Shown here: positions 8,461 through 17,425 of the stretch, one piece after another | Position numbering within the stretch: the stretch's first letter is position 1 | How the letters are laid out: each line of letters starts with the position of its first letter | Source: Bacteroidales bacterium | GTDB lineage: Bacteria; Bacteroidota; Bacteroidia; Bacteroidales; UBA7960 | DNA: 35,424 bases | NCBI GenBank assembly: GCA_007129255.1 | Contig: SKVW01000053.1 | Location: forward strand, 64,306 to 99,729 | Direction: 5' to 3' | Made by a program: the position numbers and the translations under genes | Notes under the pieces: generated by a model | Told to the model about the DNA's origin: nothing | Database searches by the model: none | The model's input: only the letters and a program-made list of their open reading frames with translations

Positions 8461-10068
8461 ATGAAATTATTTAAGCAATCTTTTTTAGCAGTATTGGTTT
8501 TTTTCTTTGTGGGTTTTACTTCAAACCAAGAGGTTAAAGGCCAGGTAAGTGAAGAACAGGTCGAAAAAATAGTTCGTGCTTTGCAGGTGATAGAATTTGC
8601 CTACATAGACTCTGTAAGCGATGAAGCCCTTGTGGAGCATGCAATAAGGGGGATATTAAAAGAGCTGGATCCCCATAGTATGTATCTTTCGGCCGATGAG
8701 CTTCGCCGTGCCAATGAACCTTTGGAGGGAAGTTTTGAAGGAATTGGAGTGCAGTTCAATATTCTGAACGACACCATCGTTATTGTCAGTCCCATTCCGG
8801 GAGGTCCTTCCGAAAAGGTCGGCATTATGCCTGGAGATAAAATTGTAACCATTGAAGGAGAAAAAGCCACGGGTAGCCATGTAAATAATGAAATGGTTCA
8901 GCGTAAGTTGCGTGGAGACCGAGGCTCCAAAGTAACCGTAGGCATTTACCGCAGAGGTGCACCCGAGATATTGGATTTTACCATAACCCGCGACCGGATT
9001 CCCATCAACTCGCTTGATGCGGCATTTATGGCCACCCCTGAGATCGGTTATATCAAGCTGAACCGTTTTTCACGCACCACCATGCGCGAATACCGGCAGG
9101 CCATAGACGAGCTAAAAAAGGAAGGGATAAAACACCTGATCCTTGATCTGAATTATAATTCGGGAGGATTTTTGGATGTGGCCATTGACCTGGCCGACCA
9201 GTTTCTTGAAAGAAATAAGCTGATCGTGTATACTGAAGGTCATTCGGCACCAACACAGCGTTTTAACAGCTCTTTCCGTGGGAACTTTAAGGAAGGAAAA
9301 GTGGTGGTTTTGTTAAACGAAGGCAGTGCCTCTGCCAGTGAAATTGTTGCCGGTGCACTGCAGGACTGGGATCGCGGCCTGCTTGTCGGGCGGCGTTCAT
9401 TTGGGAAAGGCCTGGTGCAAAGACCATTTGACCTGCCCGATGGTTCTGCCATACGGTTGACCACCGCCAGGTACCACACCCCCACAGGAAGAAGCATTCA
9501 AAAGCCTTACGATGAAGGCACCGATAAATATTATGCCGATCTTACCACCAGGTTGCAAAACGGTGAATTGGTAAGTCCCGAAAACATTACTTTTCCCGAC
9601 TCCCTGAAATATTTTACCAAAAACAACGAGCGCGTTGTATATGGTGGGGGCGGTATCATGCCCGACTTTTTTATCCCCATTGACACCAACAGGGTTTCGG
9701 ATTATTACGGCAGACTTATCAGAAGGGGCATTATGAATAGTTTTGGGATCAACTATACCAATGATAACCGTGAAGCTTTCAGCCAAAAGTATCCCGATGT
9801 AGAAACCTTTATTGCAGAATTTGAAGTGGATGACGAATTGCTGGAAAAACTTTATAATTATGCAGCCAGCCAGGATGTAAAGAGAGATACTGACGAAGCC
9901 GATGCTTCTGAAAAATTCATGAAAAACCAGCTGAAAGGACTGATTGCCAGAAACCTGTTTGATTTCAGCGCTTTAATTCAGGTATCCCTTAAGTTGGATG
10001 AAGCATACCTGAAAGCCATTGAAATACTGGAAGATGATACTTTTGACCGGCTAAATATCCACCATTAA
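8461..10068 (+). CDS. S41 family C-terminal processing peptidase
   Basis: A 535-aa exported Ctp-type protease. The N-terminus has a signal peptide (a hydrophobic stretch ending near KGQ, about residue 28). A PDZ domain at about 85-170 contains IGVQFNILNDTIVIVSPIPGGPSEKVGIMPGDKI-type sequence. The protease domain carries the Ser/Lys dyad: S291 in GSASASE and K316 in RSFGKGLVQ, 25 residues apart as in E. coli Prc. The family cleaves substrate C-termini in the periplasm, and in Bacteroidota the substrates are mostly unknown. The gene stands alone and is convergent with the HAD gene, 23 nt apart. Confidence 0.93.
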   Translation: MKLFKQSFLAVLVFFFVGFTSNQEVKGQVSEEQVEKIVRALQVIEFAYIDSVSDEALVEHAIRGILKELDPHSMYLSADELRRANEPLEGSFEGIGVQFNILNDTIVIVSPIPGGPSEKVGIMPGDKIVTIEGEKATGSHVNNEMVQRKLRGDRGSKVTVGIYRRGAPEILDFTITRDRIPINSLDAAFMATPEIGYIKLNRFSRTTMREYRQAIDELKKEGIKHLILDLNYNSGGFLDVAIDLADQFLERNKLIVYTEGHSAPTQRFNSSFRGNFKEGKVVVLLNEGSASASEIVAGALQDWDRGLLVGRRSFGKGLVQRPFDLPDGSAIRLTTARYHTPTGRSIQKPYDEGTDKYYADLTTRLQNGELVSPENITFPDSLKYFTKNNERVVYGGGGIMPDFFIPIDTNRVSDYYGRLIRRGIMNSFGINYTNDNREAFSQKYPDVETFIAEFEVDDELLEKLYNYAASQDVKRDTDEADASEKFMKNQLKGLIARNLFDFSALIQVSLKLDEAYLKAIEILEDDTFDRLNIHH

Positions 10069-10091
10069 CCATTGGCCAGAATAAAACGTAA

Positions 10092-10745
10092 TCAGGGATG
10101 CCCGTTCAGGTGCTTCAGTAACCGGCTGAAGTCTTCAAAGACCGGGCATCCTGTTTTTTTCAGACGGGCATGATGCTGATGTCCCCTGCTTACAAGGAAT
10201 GTTTTTATACCCAGTTCTTCGGCTACCTCAAAATCATGAAGCGTATCCCCAACCATCAGCGTTTTTTCCGGATCAAGTGCTTTTCGTTGAATGAGGTCTT
10301 TGCCCCGGTGCACTTTTGAAAAGGCCAGGTTGTCCTCAACACCGCAAATCTGATCAAAAAACTTACTGACTCCCCATTGCTTAACCGAATCCTCCAGGGC
10401 ATTCTGCTCCATAGCGCTGATGATAAATTGCCGAAGACCCTTTCTGCGAAACAGCTCAAGGGTATCAAATACATCTTCAAAAAGGGAGGCTTTATTTAAC
10501 AAACTTTTGTACTCCAGGATAAATTCTTCGGCAGGGGTTTCAAATGGCTCCTCTTCAAAATTAAACCCTGCTGCCAGGTAATAATCTTTTACCGGGAAAG
10601 TAAAAATGTTGCGGTATTTCTCTTTATTTAACTCAGGAAGGTTCCTTTTAACAAGCAGCCTGTTGATGCCTAAAAGGCAAATATCCGTATCGTTTAAAAG
10701 GGTTCCGTTCCAGTCCCAGAGAATGGTGTTGATAGTATGAATCAT
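10092..10745 (-). CDS. HAD superfamily hydrolase (phosphoglycolate-phosphatase-like)
   Basis: A 217-aa haloacid-dehalogenase-fold phosphatase. Motif I is ILWDWNGTLLND, with nucleophile D11; the +2 residue is Asn13 where most HAD phosphatases have the acid/base Asp, a variant also seen in other WDWNGTL proteins. Motif II is FIISAM, and motif III/IV is K, then MVGDTLHDFEVAEELGI with the Mg-binding Asp pair. A helical C1 cap fills residues 17-85. The substrate is not identifiable. The gene is single, between the S41 protease (convergent) and the second rhomboid (divergent). Confidence 0.88.
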   Translation of the reverse strand: MIHTINTILWDWNGTLLNDTDICLLGINRLLVKRNLPELNKEKYRNIFTFPVKDYYLAAGFNFEEEPFETPAEEFILEYKSLLNKASLFEDVFDTLELFRRKGLRQFIISAMEQNALEDSVKQWGVSKFFDQICGVEDNLAFSKVHRGKDLIQRKALDPEKTLMVGDTLHDFEVAEELGIKTFLVSRGHQHHARLKKTGCPVFEDFSRLLKHLNGHP

Positions 10746-10918
10746 TTGTTTTTTTGGTGGATAAAAATACCAAAAGGAAAATTAAATCCTGAACCTTTTG
10801 AAAAGAAATACGGGAAAAATCCGTGTTTTTTTAAAACCACTTCCGTTATAAACATTCATATAGTTAATTTTTTATAATAATAACACAAGGGTACCCTCAG
10901 GATTTTCTCAGGAAAAAG

Positions 10919-10926
10919 TATCTTTG
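10919..10926 (+). promoter_or_regulatory. Candidate -7 box (TATCTTTG) of the rhomboid/aminotransferase transcript
   Basis: TATCTTTG is a full match to TAnnTTTG and ends 17 nt before the ATG at 10944, giving a short leader. No TTG was seen at N19 spacing. Confidence 0.45.
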
Positions 10927-10943
10927 CAAAAACTGCAGAAACT

Positions 10944-11552
10944 ATGAGCATCACTGTATTCATCATTATTTTAACCGTATTGGTGTCTGTTACCGCTTTC
11001 AGCAAGCCCCATATTTTTGAGCGAATGAAGTTCAATGCTTCGTTGATTGACAGCCAGAAAAGTTTTTACCGGTTCCTTACCTACGGGCTGCTGCACGTGG
11101 ATTACATGCATCTTTTGGTAAATATGTTTGTGTTGTTTTCTTTTGGGCGCATGGTTGAGCAGATCTTTGAAATGCACTTCGGGCCTTCCGGTCAATTGTT
11201 TTTTGTATTGCTTTATGTTGGGGGCCTGGTTTGCAGTGTGATCCCCTCCTACTTCAAACACCGGAAAAATTACTATTATAACTCTGTCGGGGCCAGCGGA
11301 GCAGTTTCTTCGGTGCTTTTTGCCAGTATCATAGTATATCCACAGGGGTCAGTAATGTTCATATTCTTTCCCGTCCCTATTCCGGCTTTTATTTTCGGGA
11401 TACTTTACCTGGCCTACTCTGCATATATGAGCAAAAGGGGGACAGATAACATTGGACACGATGTACACTTCTGGGGGGCCATTTTCGGGGTGCTGTTTAC
11501 TATTGTGCTGGAGCCGGCTTTTCTTACCAATTTTCTGAATCACATTTTCTGA
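10944..11552 (+). CDS. Rhomboid family intramembrane serine protease
   Basis: A 202-aa six-helix membrane protein. The catalytic pair is S118 in SVGASGAVSS and H175 in HDVHFWGA, and the HVDYMHLLVNM segment in the second helix is the usual rhomboid loop/TM2 motif. Rhomboids cleave transmembrane substrates within the membrane, and the substrates are unknown here. It is the first gene of a two-gene unit, with the aminotransferase starting 10 nt after its stop. A second, unrelated-looking rhomboid lies 2.8 kb upstream on the other strand. Confidence 0.92.
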   Translation: MSITVFIIILTVLVSVTAFSKPHIFERMKFNASLIDSQKSFYRFLTYGLLHVDYMHLLVNMFVLFSFGRMVEQIFEMHFGPSGQLFFVLLYVGGLVCSVIPSYFKHRKNYYYNSVGASGAVSSVLFASIIVYPQGSVMFIFFPVPIPAFIFGILYLAYSAYMSKRGTDNIGHDVHFWGAIFGVLFTIVLEPAFLTNFLNHIF

Positions 11553-11562
11553 TCCGTGGTTT

Positions 11563-12411
11563 ATGGCATTATATATCTCATACAACGGGGAGTTGATAAA
11601 TCGGGATACTTTTCAAATTTCACCGGAAAACCGGGTTTTCAGGTATGGGGATGGGGTATTTGAAACCATAAGGCTTGAAAACGGAAAGATATTGTGGGCA
11701 GAGAAACATTATCAACGGTTAAAAAAAAGCGCCGGGGTATTAAAAATGAACTTTCCTGCCGGTTTTTCTCTTGAGCAGTTCACCACGGAACTTTTGCGGG
11801 TTTACCAAAAGAATCATCCTGATGGGGGACCTGCCCGTGCAAGGCTGGCCATGTTCCGCAAAGAAGGGGGTTATTATGCCCCGGCTACCAACGAAGTTTC
11901 CTTTTTTATCGAAACGGTTTCCCTGGAAAAAACAGGGTTTTACCTGAATAAAAAAGGTTTATTGATAGATATCTATCCCGACACTGCTAAACCGGTAAAC
12001 AGGCTTTCTCCCCTGAAATCATCCAACAGCCTTTTGTTTGTTTTGGCGGGAATTTTTTGCAAAGAAAGAAAACTGGATGATTGTTTGATTATCAATGAAG
12101 CCGGCAACTTTGCAGAGGCCTCCAGTTCCAATATTTTTCTGGTCAAAGGCCGGGAGCTGCAAACTCCTTCCCTGGATCAGGGCTGTGTGGAAGGGGTGAT
12201 GCGATCGGTTATCCTGGATATAGCCCACCGGGAGGGTTTGCCAACCAGGGAAAAAAAGATTGACATTGCGGACATCCTGCAGGCCGATGAACTTTTTCTT
12301 ACCAACAGCATAAAGGGAATAGCCTGGGTGCTTGGCTTCCGGCAGAAACGTTTTTACCATAAAACCGCGCATTGGCTTAACGGAAAGCTGAATCAATATG
12401 CAAGGGGGTAA
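11563..12411 (+). CDS. Aminotransferase class IV (branched-chain aminotransferase / aminodeoxychorismate lyase type)
   Basis: A 282-aa fold-type IV PLP enzyme. Family marks are VFRYGDGVFETIRLENGKI near the N-terminus (about 25-45), the PLP lysine in LSPLKSSNS, and the cofactor-binding segment INEAGNFAEASSSNIFL. The C-terminal DELFLTNSIKGIAWV strand is typical. Members are branched-chain or D-amino-acid aminotransferases or 4-amino-4-deoxychorismate lyases (folate synthesis). The short length and residue pattern do not settle which. It is probably co-transcribed with the rhomboid gene 10 nt upstream. Confidence 0.88.
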   Translation: MALYISYNGELINRDTFQISPENRVFRYGDGVFETIRLENGKILWAEKHYQRLKKSAGVLKMNFPAGFSLEQFTTELLRVYQKNHPDGGPARARLAMFRKEGGYYAPATNEVSFFIETVSLEKTGFYLNKKGLLIDIYPDTAKPVNRLSPLKSSNSLLFVLAGIFCKERKLDDCLIINEAGNFAEASSSNIFLVKGRELQTPSLDQGCVEGVMRSVILDIAHREGLPTREKKIDIADILQADELFLTNSIKGIAWVLGFRQKRFYHKTAHWLNGKLNQYARG

Positions 12412-12501
12412 CTTCGGAAGATGACTCTTCTTCCATGGATTTATTAACAAATGCTGTTAAAAACTTTGGCTTCCGGTTCATAACAAAACCTGCCATTTAA
12501 A

Positions 12502-12509
12502 TAATTTTG
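12502..12509 (+). promoter_or_regulatory. Candidate -7 box (TAATTTTG) of the TPR-SPOR gene
   Basis: TAATTTTG fits TAnnTTTG and lies 40 nt before the chosen ATG at 12550. The -33 element is not at consensus spacing. Confidence 0.35.
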
Positions 12510-12549
12510 CAGCGATATCCAAGGTTTGATACAAACAGACAAAACTGCC

Positions 12550-13776
12550 ATGAAAAAAACGATCCTGTTCTTGATAATATTTTTATGCGGAGGCTTCCGG
12601 ATGGTCCATGCACAAACCAGCATGGAAGAGATTAACAAAGCCAACAGTATTTTTGCGGAAGGAGTAAAAATGGGTGTTAATAAGGATTTTGAGCAGGCCC
12701 TTTATTTTTTTAATGAGGCCATAGAGATTTACCCTTTGTATGCCGAAGCTTTTTTATACCGGGGAATTGCAAAAACTGAACTCAGGGATTATGAGGGAGC
12801 CGTTAAAGATTTTAATATTTCCATAGAAATTGATCCGGGATATTCAGACCAGGCATATTATTTTCGCGGGCTTGCCAGATACCTGAATGAAGATTATGAA
12901 GAAGCCATTCAGGATCTGAGTCTTGCCATCAGGTTAGATCCCCACTATGCCTCTTTTTTTCAAAGGGGGCGCTGCAATTTTGAGTTGGGGGAATTCCAGG
13001 TTGCATTGAAAGATTTTGAAATCGCTTTGCGGCTGGAACCCGGATTTGAACAAGGTATCCTTTACCGGGGCAAAGCTTTGTGCGAAATACGAATTTATGA
13101 TGAAGCCCTTGAAGACCTGAAAAGGGCAGCCGGTTTTTTCCCGAATAATGCATCGGTATATTATTACAAAGCCATTGCATATCGTCAGACGGGAAGAAAA
13201 TCGGCTTCAAGGAAAAATCTTCGCAAGGCCGTGGAAATAGACCCGGCATTGTCCGACCAGTTTGCCATGCACCTGGATCTTCATCAGCAGGACCCGCAAA
13301 CCATTCAACAGGGATCCACCGGGAGGGATTTGCCGGTTTTTCAAGAGTCCACCTCCCCCATTGAAGCAGAAACCGTTACTCTTTCAGAGGCTTTTTCCAG
13401 AAAAGAAAGGGAAGAACAGTTGTTAGGCGAATATCAGCAAGAGAGCCAAAGACCTGCAGTAAGCGACTCAAAAGATCCGGAGGTCGTTGATTCGGGGTTT
13501 TACAACAGTGAGTTTAAAGCAACCAGTCCCATGGGATTTGGGGTGCAGCTGGCATCTTATCATAACACGGACAATCTTTCAAGGCTTGCCAGAGCGTATG
13601 AAGAGGAATATGAAAATCCGGTTTTTATAAATGTTTCCAGGGTAAATGGACGCAGGCTATACAGGCTGATCATCGGAACTTTTCCTGAGCGTGAAGGGGC
13701 GGAAAGCCTGCGGGATGAAATGCGGGGCAAAGGTTTTGCTGACAGCTTTTTGGTGATCTTTGAACGGATGAATTAA
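12550..13776 (+). CDS. Exported TPR repeat protein with C-terminal SPOR domain
   Basis: A 408-aa protein. The ATG at 12550 starts a clear signal peptide (MKKTILFLIIFLCGGFRMVHAQ); an in-frame TTG 24 nt upstream would spoil it. Residues about 28-245 are six or so tetratricopeptide repeats with recurrent A-x-x-x-RG/YR and A-x-x-D patterns. A linker of about 80 polar residues follows. The last 75 residues (GFGVQLASYHNTDNLSRLAR, then YRLIIGTFPEREGAESLRDEM) look like a SPOR domain, which binds denuded peptidoglycan glycan strands. A periplasmic scaffold linked to cell-wall or division sites is likely. The gene is convergent with the ZIP transporter gene. Confidence 0.88.
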   Translation: MKKTILFLIIFLCGGFRMVHAQTSMEEINKANSIFAEGVKMGVNKDFEQALYFFNEAIEIYPLYAEAFLYRGIAKTELRDYEGAVKDFNISIEIDPGYSDQAYYFRGLARYLNEDYEEAIQDLSLAIRLDPHYASFFQRGRCNFELGEFQVALKDFEIALRLEPGFEQGILYRGKALCEIRIYDEALEDLKRAAGFFPNNASVYYYKAIAYRQTGRKSASRKNLRKAVEIDPALSDQFAMHLDLHQQDPQTIQQGSTGRDLPVFQESTSPIEAETVTLSEAFSRKEREEQLLGEYQQESQRPAVSDSKDPEVVDSGFYNSEFKATSPMGFGVQLASYHNTDNLSRLARAYEEEYENPVFINVSRVNGRRLYRLIIGTFPEREGAESLRDEMRGKGFADSFLVIFERMN

Positions 13777-13793
13777 CCGGCCTTTAATTCCTT

Positions 13794-14630
13794 TTACATA
13801 AAAAATACCAGGCTTAACGCCATCACAGCCATTCCCCCCATCAGTCCATAAAGGGAAAGATGCGGCTCGCCGTATTCCCTTGCGGCCGGAAGCAGGTTAT
13901 CTATGGAAATGAATACCATAATACCTGCCACGGAAGCAAATAAAAACCCAAACACCACGTCTGACATAAACGGCAGCAGCAACAGAAAGCCCACCACTGC
14001 TCCCAAAGGTTCGGCAAGTCCTGAAAGGAAAGAGTATTTAAAAGCTTTTCTTTTGCTGCCTGTGGCATGATAAATAGGTACCGAGATGGCAATGCCTTCA
14101 GGGATGTTGTGTATGGCAATGGCTATGGCGATGGGCAAACCTAGCTTGATATCCTGCAATGCAGCCAAAAAAGTGGCCAATCCCTCTGGAAAGTTGTGAA
14201 TGGCAATGGCAAAAGCAGACATCATGCCCATCCGGTAAAGCCTGCTGCGCTTAATATCTTCCTCGGTGGGTTCGAGTTGTTCTACCTTTTTAAGTTCATG
14301 GGGGTTTTCAAAAGCCGGCACCAGTTTATCGATAACGGCGATAAGGATCATTCCGGAAAAAAAAGCCACAACCGTAAGCAGGTACCCGGGCCTTTGCCCC
14401 AGGTCAGCGGCAAGTATTTCATGGGCCTTTACGAAAATCTCTACAAAGGAAATATAGATCATCACCCCGGCAGAAAAACCAAGAGAAACAGAAAGAAATT
14501 TGGTATTGGTTCTTTTGGCAAAAAAAGCAATGGCGCTGCCAATACCGGTTGCCAGGCCGGCAAAAAGAGTCAGGGTAAAGGCAATAAGTATGTTTTGAGG
14601 GTCGGCTAAAATTTCATTAACACTATCCAA
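13794..14630 (-). CDS. ZIP family metal transporter (ZupT-like)
   Basis: A 278-aa membrane protein with about eight helices. The ZIP metal-site helices are IAIHNFPEGLATF and IAIHNIPEGIAISVP (HNxPEG motifs), and an SFVEIF helix lies earlier. ZIP proteins import zinc or other divalent metals. The N-terminus after the chosen TTG reads DSVNEILADPQNILIAFTL, typical for the family; longer versions would add about 23 residues encoded inside dxs. The TTG at 14630-14628 overlaps the dxs stop by 8 nt, suggesting translational coupling. The metal specificity cannot be told from the sequence. Confidence 0.88.
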   Translation of the reverse strand: MDSVNEILADPQNILIAFTLTLFAGLATGIGSAIAFFAKRTNTKFLSVSLGFSAGVMIYISFVEIFVKAHEILAADLGQRPGYLLTVVAFFSGMILIAVIDKLVPAFENPHELKKVEQLEPTEEDIKRSRLYRMGMMSAFAIAIHNFPEGLATFLAALQDIKLGLPIAIAIAIHNIPEGIAISVPIYHATGSKRKAFKYSFLSGLAEPLGAVVGFLLLLPFMSDVVFGFLFASVAGIMVFISIDNLLPAAREYGEPHLSLYGLMGGMAVMALSLVFFM

Positions 14631-16572
14631 TGGGAATATTTTTTTTGGTTTGTGGAAGTTTAAAATTCTGTTTACAAACGCCTTCAATGGTTGATACAAT
14701 AGCTTCCTGATCTATCTGGCAAAGCCCGTGGAGCTGATCAAGCGTTCCCTGTTGAATAAACTCATCAGGGATGCCCAGCCTTTTAACTGTTGCCTGGTAT
14801 TCATTATCTGCCATAAACTCCAGGATGGCACTACCTACACCACCGGCCAAAGCGTTGTCTTCAAGGGTAATGATTTTTGAGTACCGGGAGAAAATATGAT
14901 GCAACATTTTCTCATCCAAAGGTTTCACAAAACGCAGGTCAAATAGGGCAATGCTGTATCCTTTTAATTTTTCAATGGTATTGCAGGCCTCCAGGGCTGT
15001 ATTGCCAATATGCCCTACTGAGATAATGGCAGCATCCGTTCCATCTTTCACTTTCCTTCCTTCTCCGATCTCCATTGCCCGGAATGGGGTTTTCCAGTTT
15101 TTCAAAACCCCATGTCCGCGGGGGTACCTGATCACAAAAGGGCCTTTATTTTGTTGTGAGGCCGTAAACATCATGTTGCGCATCTCTTCCTCGTTCATGG
15201 GTGCGGCAACGATTATATTGGGAATGCATCTTAAAAAAGAAAGATCAAAACTGCCGTGATGGGTCGCACCATCCTCCCCTACCAGCCCTGCCCGGTCAAG
15301 ACACAACACTACTGGCAGGTTTTGAAGGGCCACATCATGCACAATCTGGTCAAAAGCCCGCTGGGCAAAGGAAGAATAAATATTGCAAAAGGGTATAAAC
15401 CCCTGGGCAGCCAGTCCGGCAGAAAAGGTTACGGCATGTTGCTCAGCAATACCTACGTCAAAAGCCCTTTCCGGGATCTGTGCCATCATAATATTCAGGG
15501 AACAACCCGTAGGCATGGCTGGGGTGATACCCACAATGCGCGGATTTTTACCGGCAAGTTCCAAAAGGGTTTTTCCAAATACCACCTGGTATTTTGGAGG
15601 TTTATCTTTTTCGCAGGGGGCTACTTTTATTTCTCCTGTTTTTTTGTTGAAATACCCTGGTGCATGAAATTTTGTCTGGTTTTTTTCTGCAAAAGAAAAC
15701 CCTTTGCCTTTGACGGTAACGATATGAAGGAGCTTTGGGCCTTTAATGTCTTTCAGGTCAGAGAGAATACGGCTTAAATAATGCACGTCATGACCGTCAA
15801 CGGGCCCGAAATACCTGAAGTTGAGCGACTCAAAAAAATTACTTTGCTTTAACAAAGTTGTTTTTATGGCATTATCGAGTTTTTGAATGATGGCCCTGGT
15901 ATCGGGGCCATATTTGCTGAGGGATCCAAGGATGTTCCAAATTTCGTCTTTAATCCGGTTATACGTTTTGGAAGTGGTAATATCGGTAAGATATTCCTTG
16001 AGGGCTCCTACATTCTGGTCAATGGCAATGCCGTTGTCGTTGAGGATTACCAGAATGTTGGAGTTAGCCACCCCGGCATGGTTAAGGGCTTCAAAAGCCA
16101 TTCCTGCAGTCATGCTGCCGTCACCAATTACGGCAATATGCTGGCGATCGGACTCATTTTTCAAGCCGGAGGCAACCGCCATTCCCAGTGCTGCAGAAAT
16201 ACTGGTTGAGGAGTGGCCGGTACCAAAAGCATCGTAAGCACTTTCACTCATTTTCGGAAAACCACTGATCCCTTTAAAGCAGCGGTTGGTATGGAACTTC
16301 TCTCTGCGGCCGGTAAGTATTTTATGGGCATAAGCCTGGTGGCCTACATCCCATATGAGTTTATCGTAAGGGGTATTGAAAACCTTATGGATGGCAACCG
16401 TGAGCTCAACAACACCCAGGCTGGCACCAAAATGGCCGGGATTAAGACTTACAGAATCGATGATGAACTGCCGTAATTCCCCACAAAGGGTTACCAACTC
16501 CTCCGGGTTCAACCTTTTCAGATCTTCCGGAGAATTAATCCCGGATAACAAGTCACCTGCTTTTAGGGCCAT
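14623..16572 (-). CDS. dxs: 1-deoxy-D-xylulose-5-phosphate synthase
   Basis: A 649-aa thiamine-diphosphate enzyme that condenses pyruvate and glyceraldehyde-3-phosphate, the first step of the MEP isoprenoid pathway. Landmarks are the phosphate-contacting segment DVGHQAYAHKILTGR, the ThDP motif IGDGSMTAGMAFEALNHAG followed by LNDN, and the catalytic glutamate in the transketolase-like DVGIAEQHAVTFSAG. The length is normal. It is 165 nt downstream of the Rrf2-type gene on the same strand and is followed with overlap by the ZIP transporter. A TATTTTTG box upstream suggests its own promoter, so it is probably not part of the hydrogenase operon. Confidence 0.96.
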   Translation of the reverse strand: MALKAGDLLSGINSPEDLKRLNPEELVTLCGELRQFIIDSVSLNPGHFGASLGVVELTVAIHKVFNTPYDKLIWDVGHQAYAHKILTGRREKFHTNRCFKGISGFPKMSESAYDAFGTGHSSTSISAALGMAVASGLKNESDRQHIAVIGDGSMTAGMAFEALNHAGVANSNILVILNDNGIAIDQNVGALKEYLTDITTSKTYNRIKDEIWNILGSLSKYGPDTRAIIQKLDNAIKTTLLKQSNFFESLNFRYFGPVDGHDVHYLSRILSDLKDIKGPKLLHIVTVKGKGFSFAEKNQTKFHAPGYFNKKTGEIKVAPCEKDKPPKYQVVFGKTLLELAGKNPRIVGITPAMPTGCSLNIMMAQIPERAFDVGIAEQHAVTFSAGLAAQGFIPFCNIYSSFAQRAFDQIVHDVALQNLPVVLCLDRAGLVGEDGATHHGSFDLSFLRCIPNIIVAAPMNEEEMRNMMFTASQQNKGPFVIRYPRGHGVLKNWKTPFRAMEIGEGRKVKDGTDAAIISVGHIGNTALEACNTIEKLKGYSIALFDLRFVKPLDEKMLHHIFSRYSKIITLEDNALAGGVGSAILEFMADNEYQATVKRLGIPDEFIQQGTLDQLHGLCQIDQEAIVSTIEGVCKQNFKLPQTKKNIPIG

Positions 16573-16605
16573 GTTGAATATGCTGTTGAAAATAAAACAG
16601 AGTTA

Positions 16606-16613
16606 CAAAAATA
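16606..16613 (-). promoter_or_regulatory. Candidate -7 box (TATTTTTG) of dxs
   Basis: TATTTTTG on the minus strand fits TAnnTTTG and lies 33 nt before the dxs ATG. At N19 spacing the -33 triplet is TTC rather than TTG. Confidence 0.4.
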
Positions 16614-16737
16614 TAAAATTAAACGCTCAGGTGAAATTTAAACGGCAGGCAGAAAAACTTGAATTTCCTGTAAAAAAGTAACCCCTTCGTATAAAAAGGT
16701 TAAATAAAAACCGTAAAGATTAACTTACCCTGAAATA

Positions 16738-17148
16738 CTATTCAGGCTTACTCAGAAACATTTCCAGGGTTTGTTCCTTAAAGTATTCCTTAAACTGCAA
16801 AGTAACATCTTTCACCAGGCCACCCATCAGGCATTTGTTGAAAGGACATATTTGCCTGTCCAGCGGACATTCCTGCACGTCAATTTTGCCTTCTATGGCC
16901 TCATAAATTTCCAGGATGGTTATTTCTGAAGGTTTTTTATTCAACACAAAACCTCCACTGGGTCCTCTTACCGACCGCAGGAAGTTATACTTTACCAGTT
17001 GTTGCAACACCTTGGCCAGGTGATTGCGGGAGGCACCCATTTTTTCTGCCAGTGTGTTAACGTTTACGTGTTTATCAGATTTTGCGATAAGTACCATTGC
17101 ATGTAGTGCAAGGGAAGCAGCTTCTGAAAAGTGAACCAGTTTGGCCAT
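16738..17148 (-). CDS. Rrf2 family transcriptional regulator with Fe-S type cysteines
   Basis: A 136-aa winged-helix regulator of the Rrf2 family (IscR, NsrR and RsrR relatives). The recognition-helix region is ASRNHLAKVLQQLVKYNFLRSVRGPSGGF. Three cysteines, C94, C101 and C106 in ECPLDRQICPFNKC, match the cluster-ligand loop of Fe-S-containing members, so it is probably a redox, NO or iron-sulfur sensor. The ATG at 17148 gives the canonical start; an upstream extension is unlikely. It is the last gene of the hydG-regulator string, 22 nt after a TM1266-type gene, so it may control maturation genes. Its targets are not visible. Confidence 0.9.
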   Translation of the reverse strand: MAKLVHFSEAASLALHAMVLIAKSDKHVNVNTLAEKMGASRNHLAKVLQQLVKYNFLRSVRGPSGGFVLNKKPSEITILEIYEAIEGKIDVQECPLDRQICPFNKCLMGGLVKDVTLQFKEYFKEQTLEMFLSKPE

Positions 17149-17170
17149 AATTTTTCTATGTTTAATTTTT

Positions 17171-17422
17171 CTAGAATACCATTTTTTGAACCTTTGTCCC
17201 GTCAATGGCCCAAAGCTCATTTTCGAGGCGCATACATTCTTCCGGGTCTCCCATCAACTCGAGCAAAATCAAGCCGCAGTCCCTGCAGTGGTCCATATCC
17301 AGTTCATTAAGGCCCAGCCTGGTTTTGATGGTACAACCATATTTGGTTAAAACTTCCTGAACCTGAATGGCAGCTTTACTCCTTTCGGCAACCAATACCC
17401 CAAGAATTCTGATTTCGGACAT
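17171..17422 (-). CDS. Putative iron-only hydrogenase system regulator (TM1266 type), cysteine-rich copy
   Basis: An 83-aa protein resembling the TM1266 family, small ACT/NikR-C-like ferredoxin-fold proteins that co-occur with [FeFe]-hydrogenase maturation genes. The start is ILGVLVAERSKAAIQVQEVL, then YGCTIKTRLGL. Unlike its upstream neighbour it contains C30, H45-C46, C49 and C63, a possible metal or cluster site. It lies 3 nt after the paralog and 22 nt before the Rrf2-type gene. The family link is based on length, fold pattern and position. The molecular role of the family is not established. Confidence 0.75.
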   Translation of the reverse strand: MSEIRILGVLVAERSKAAIQVQEVLTKYGCTIKTRLGLNELDMDHCRDCGLILLELMGDPEECMRLENELWAIDGTKVQKMVF

Positions 17423-17425
17423 AAT

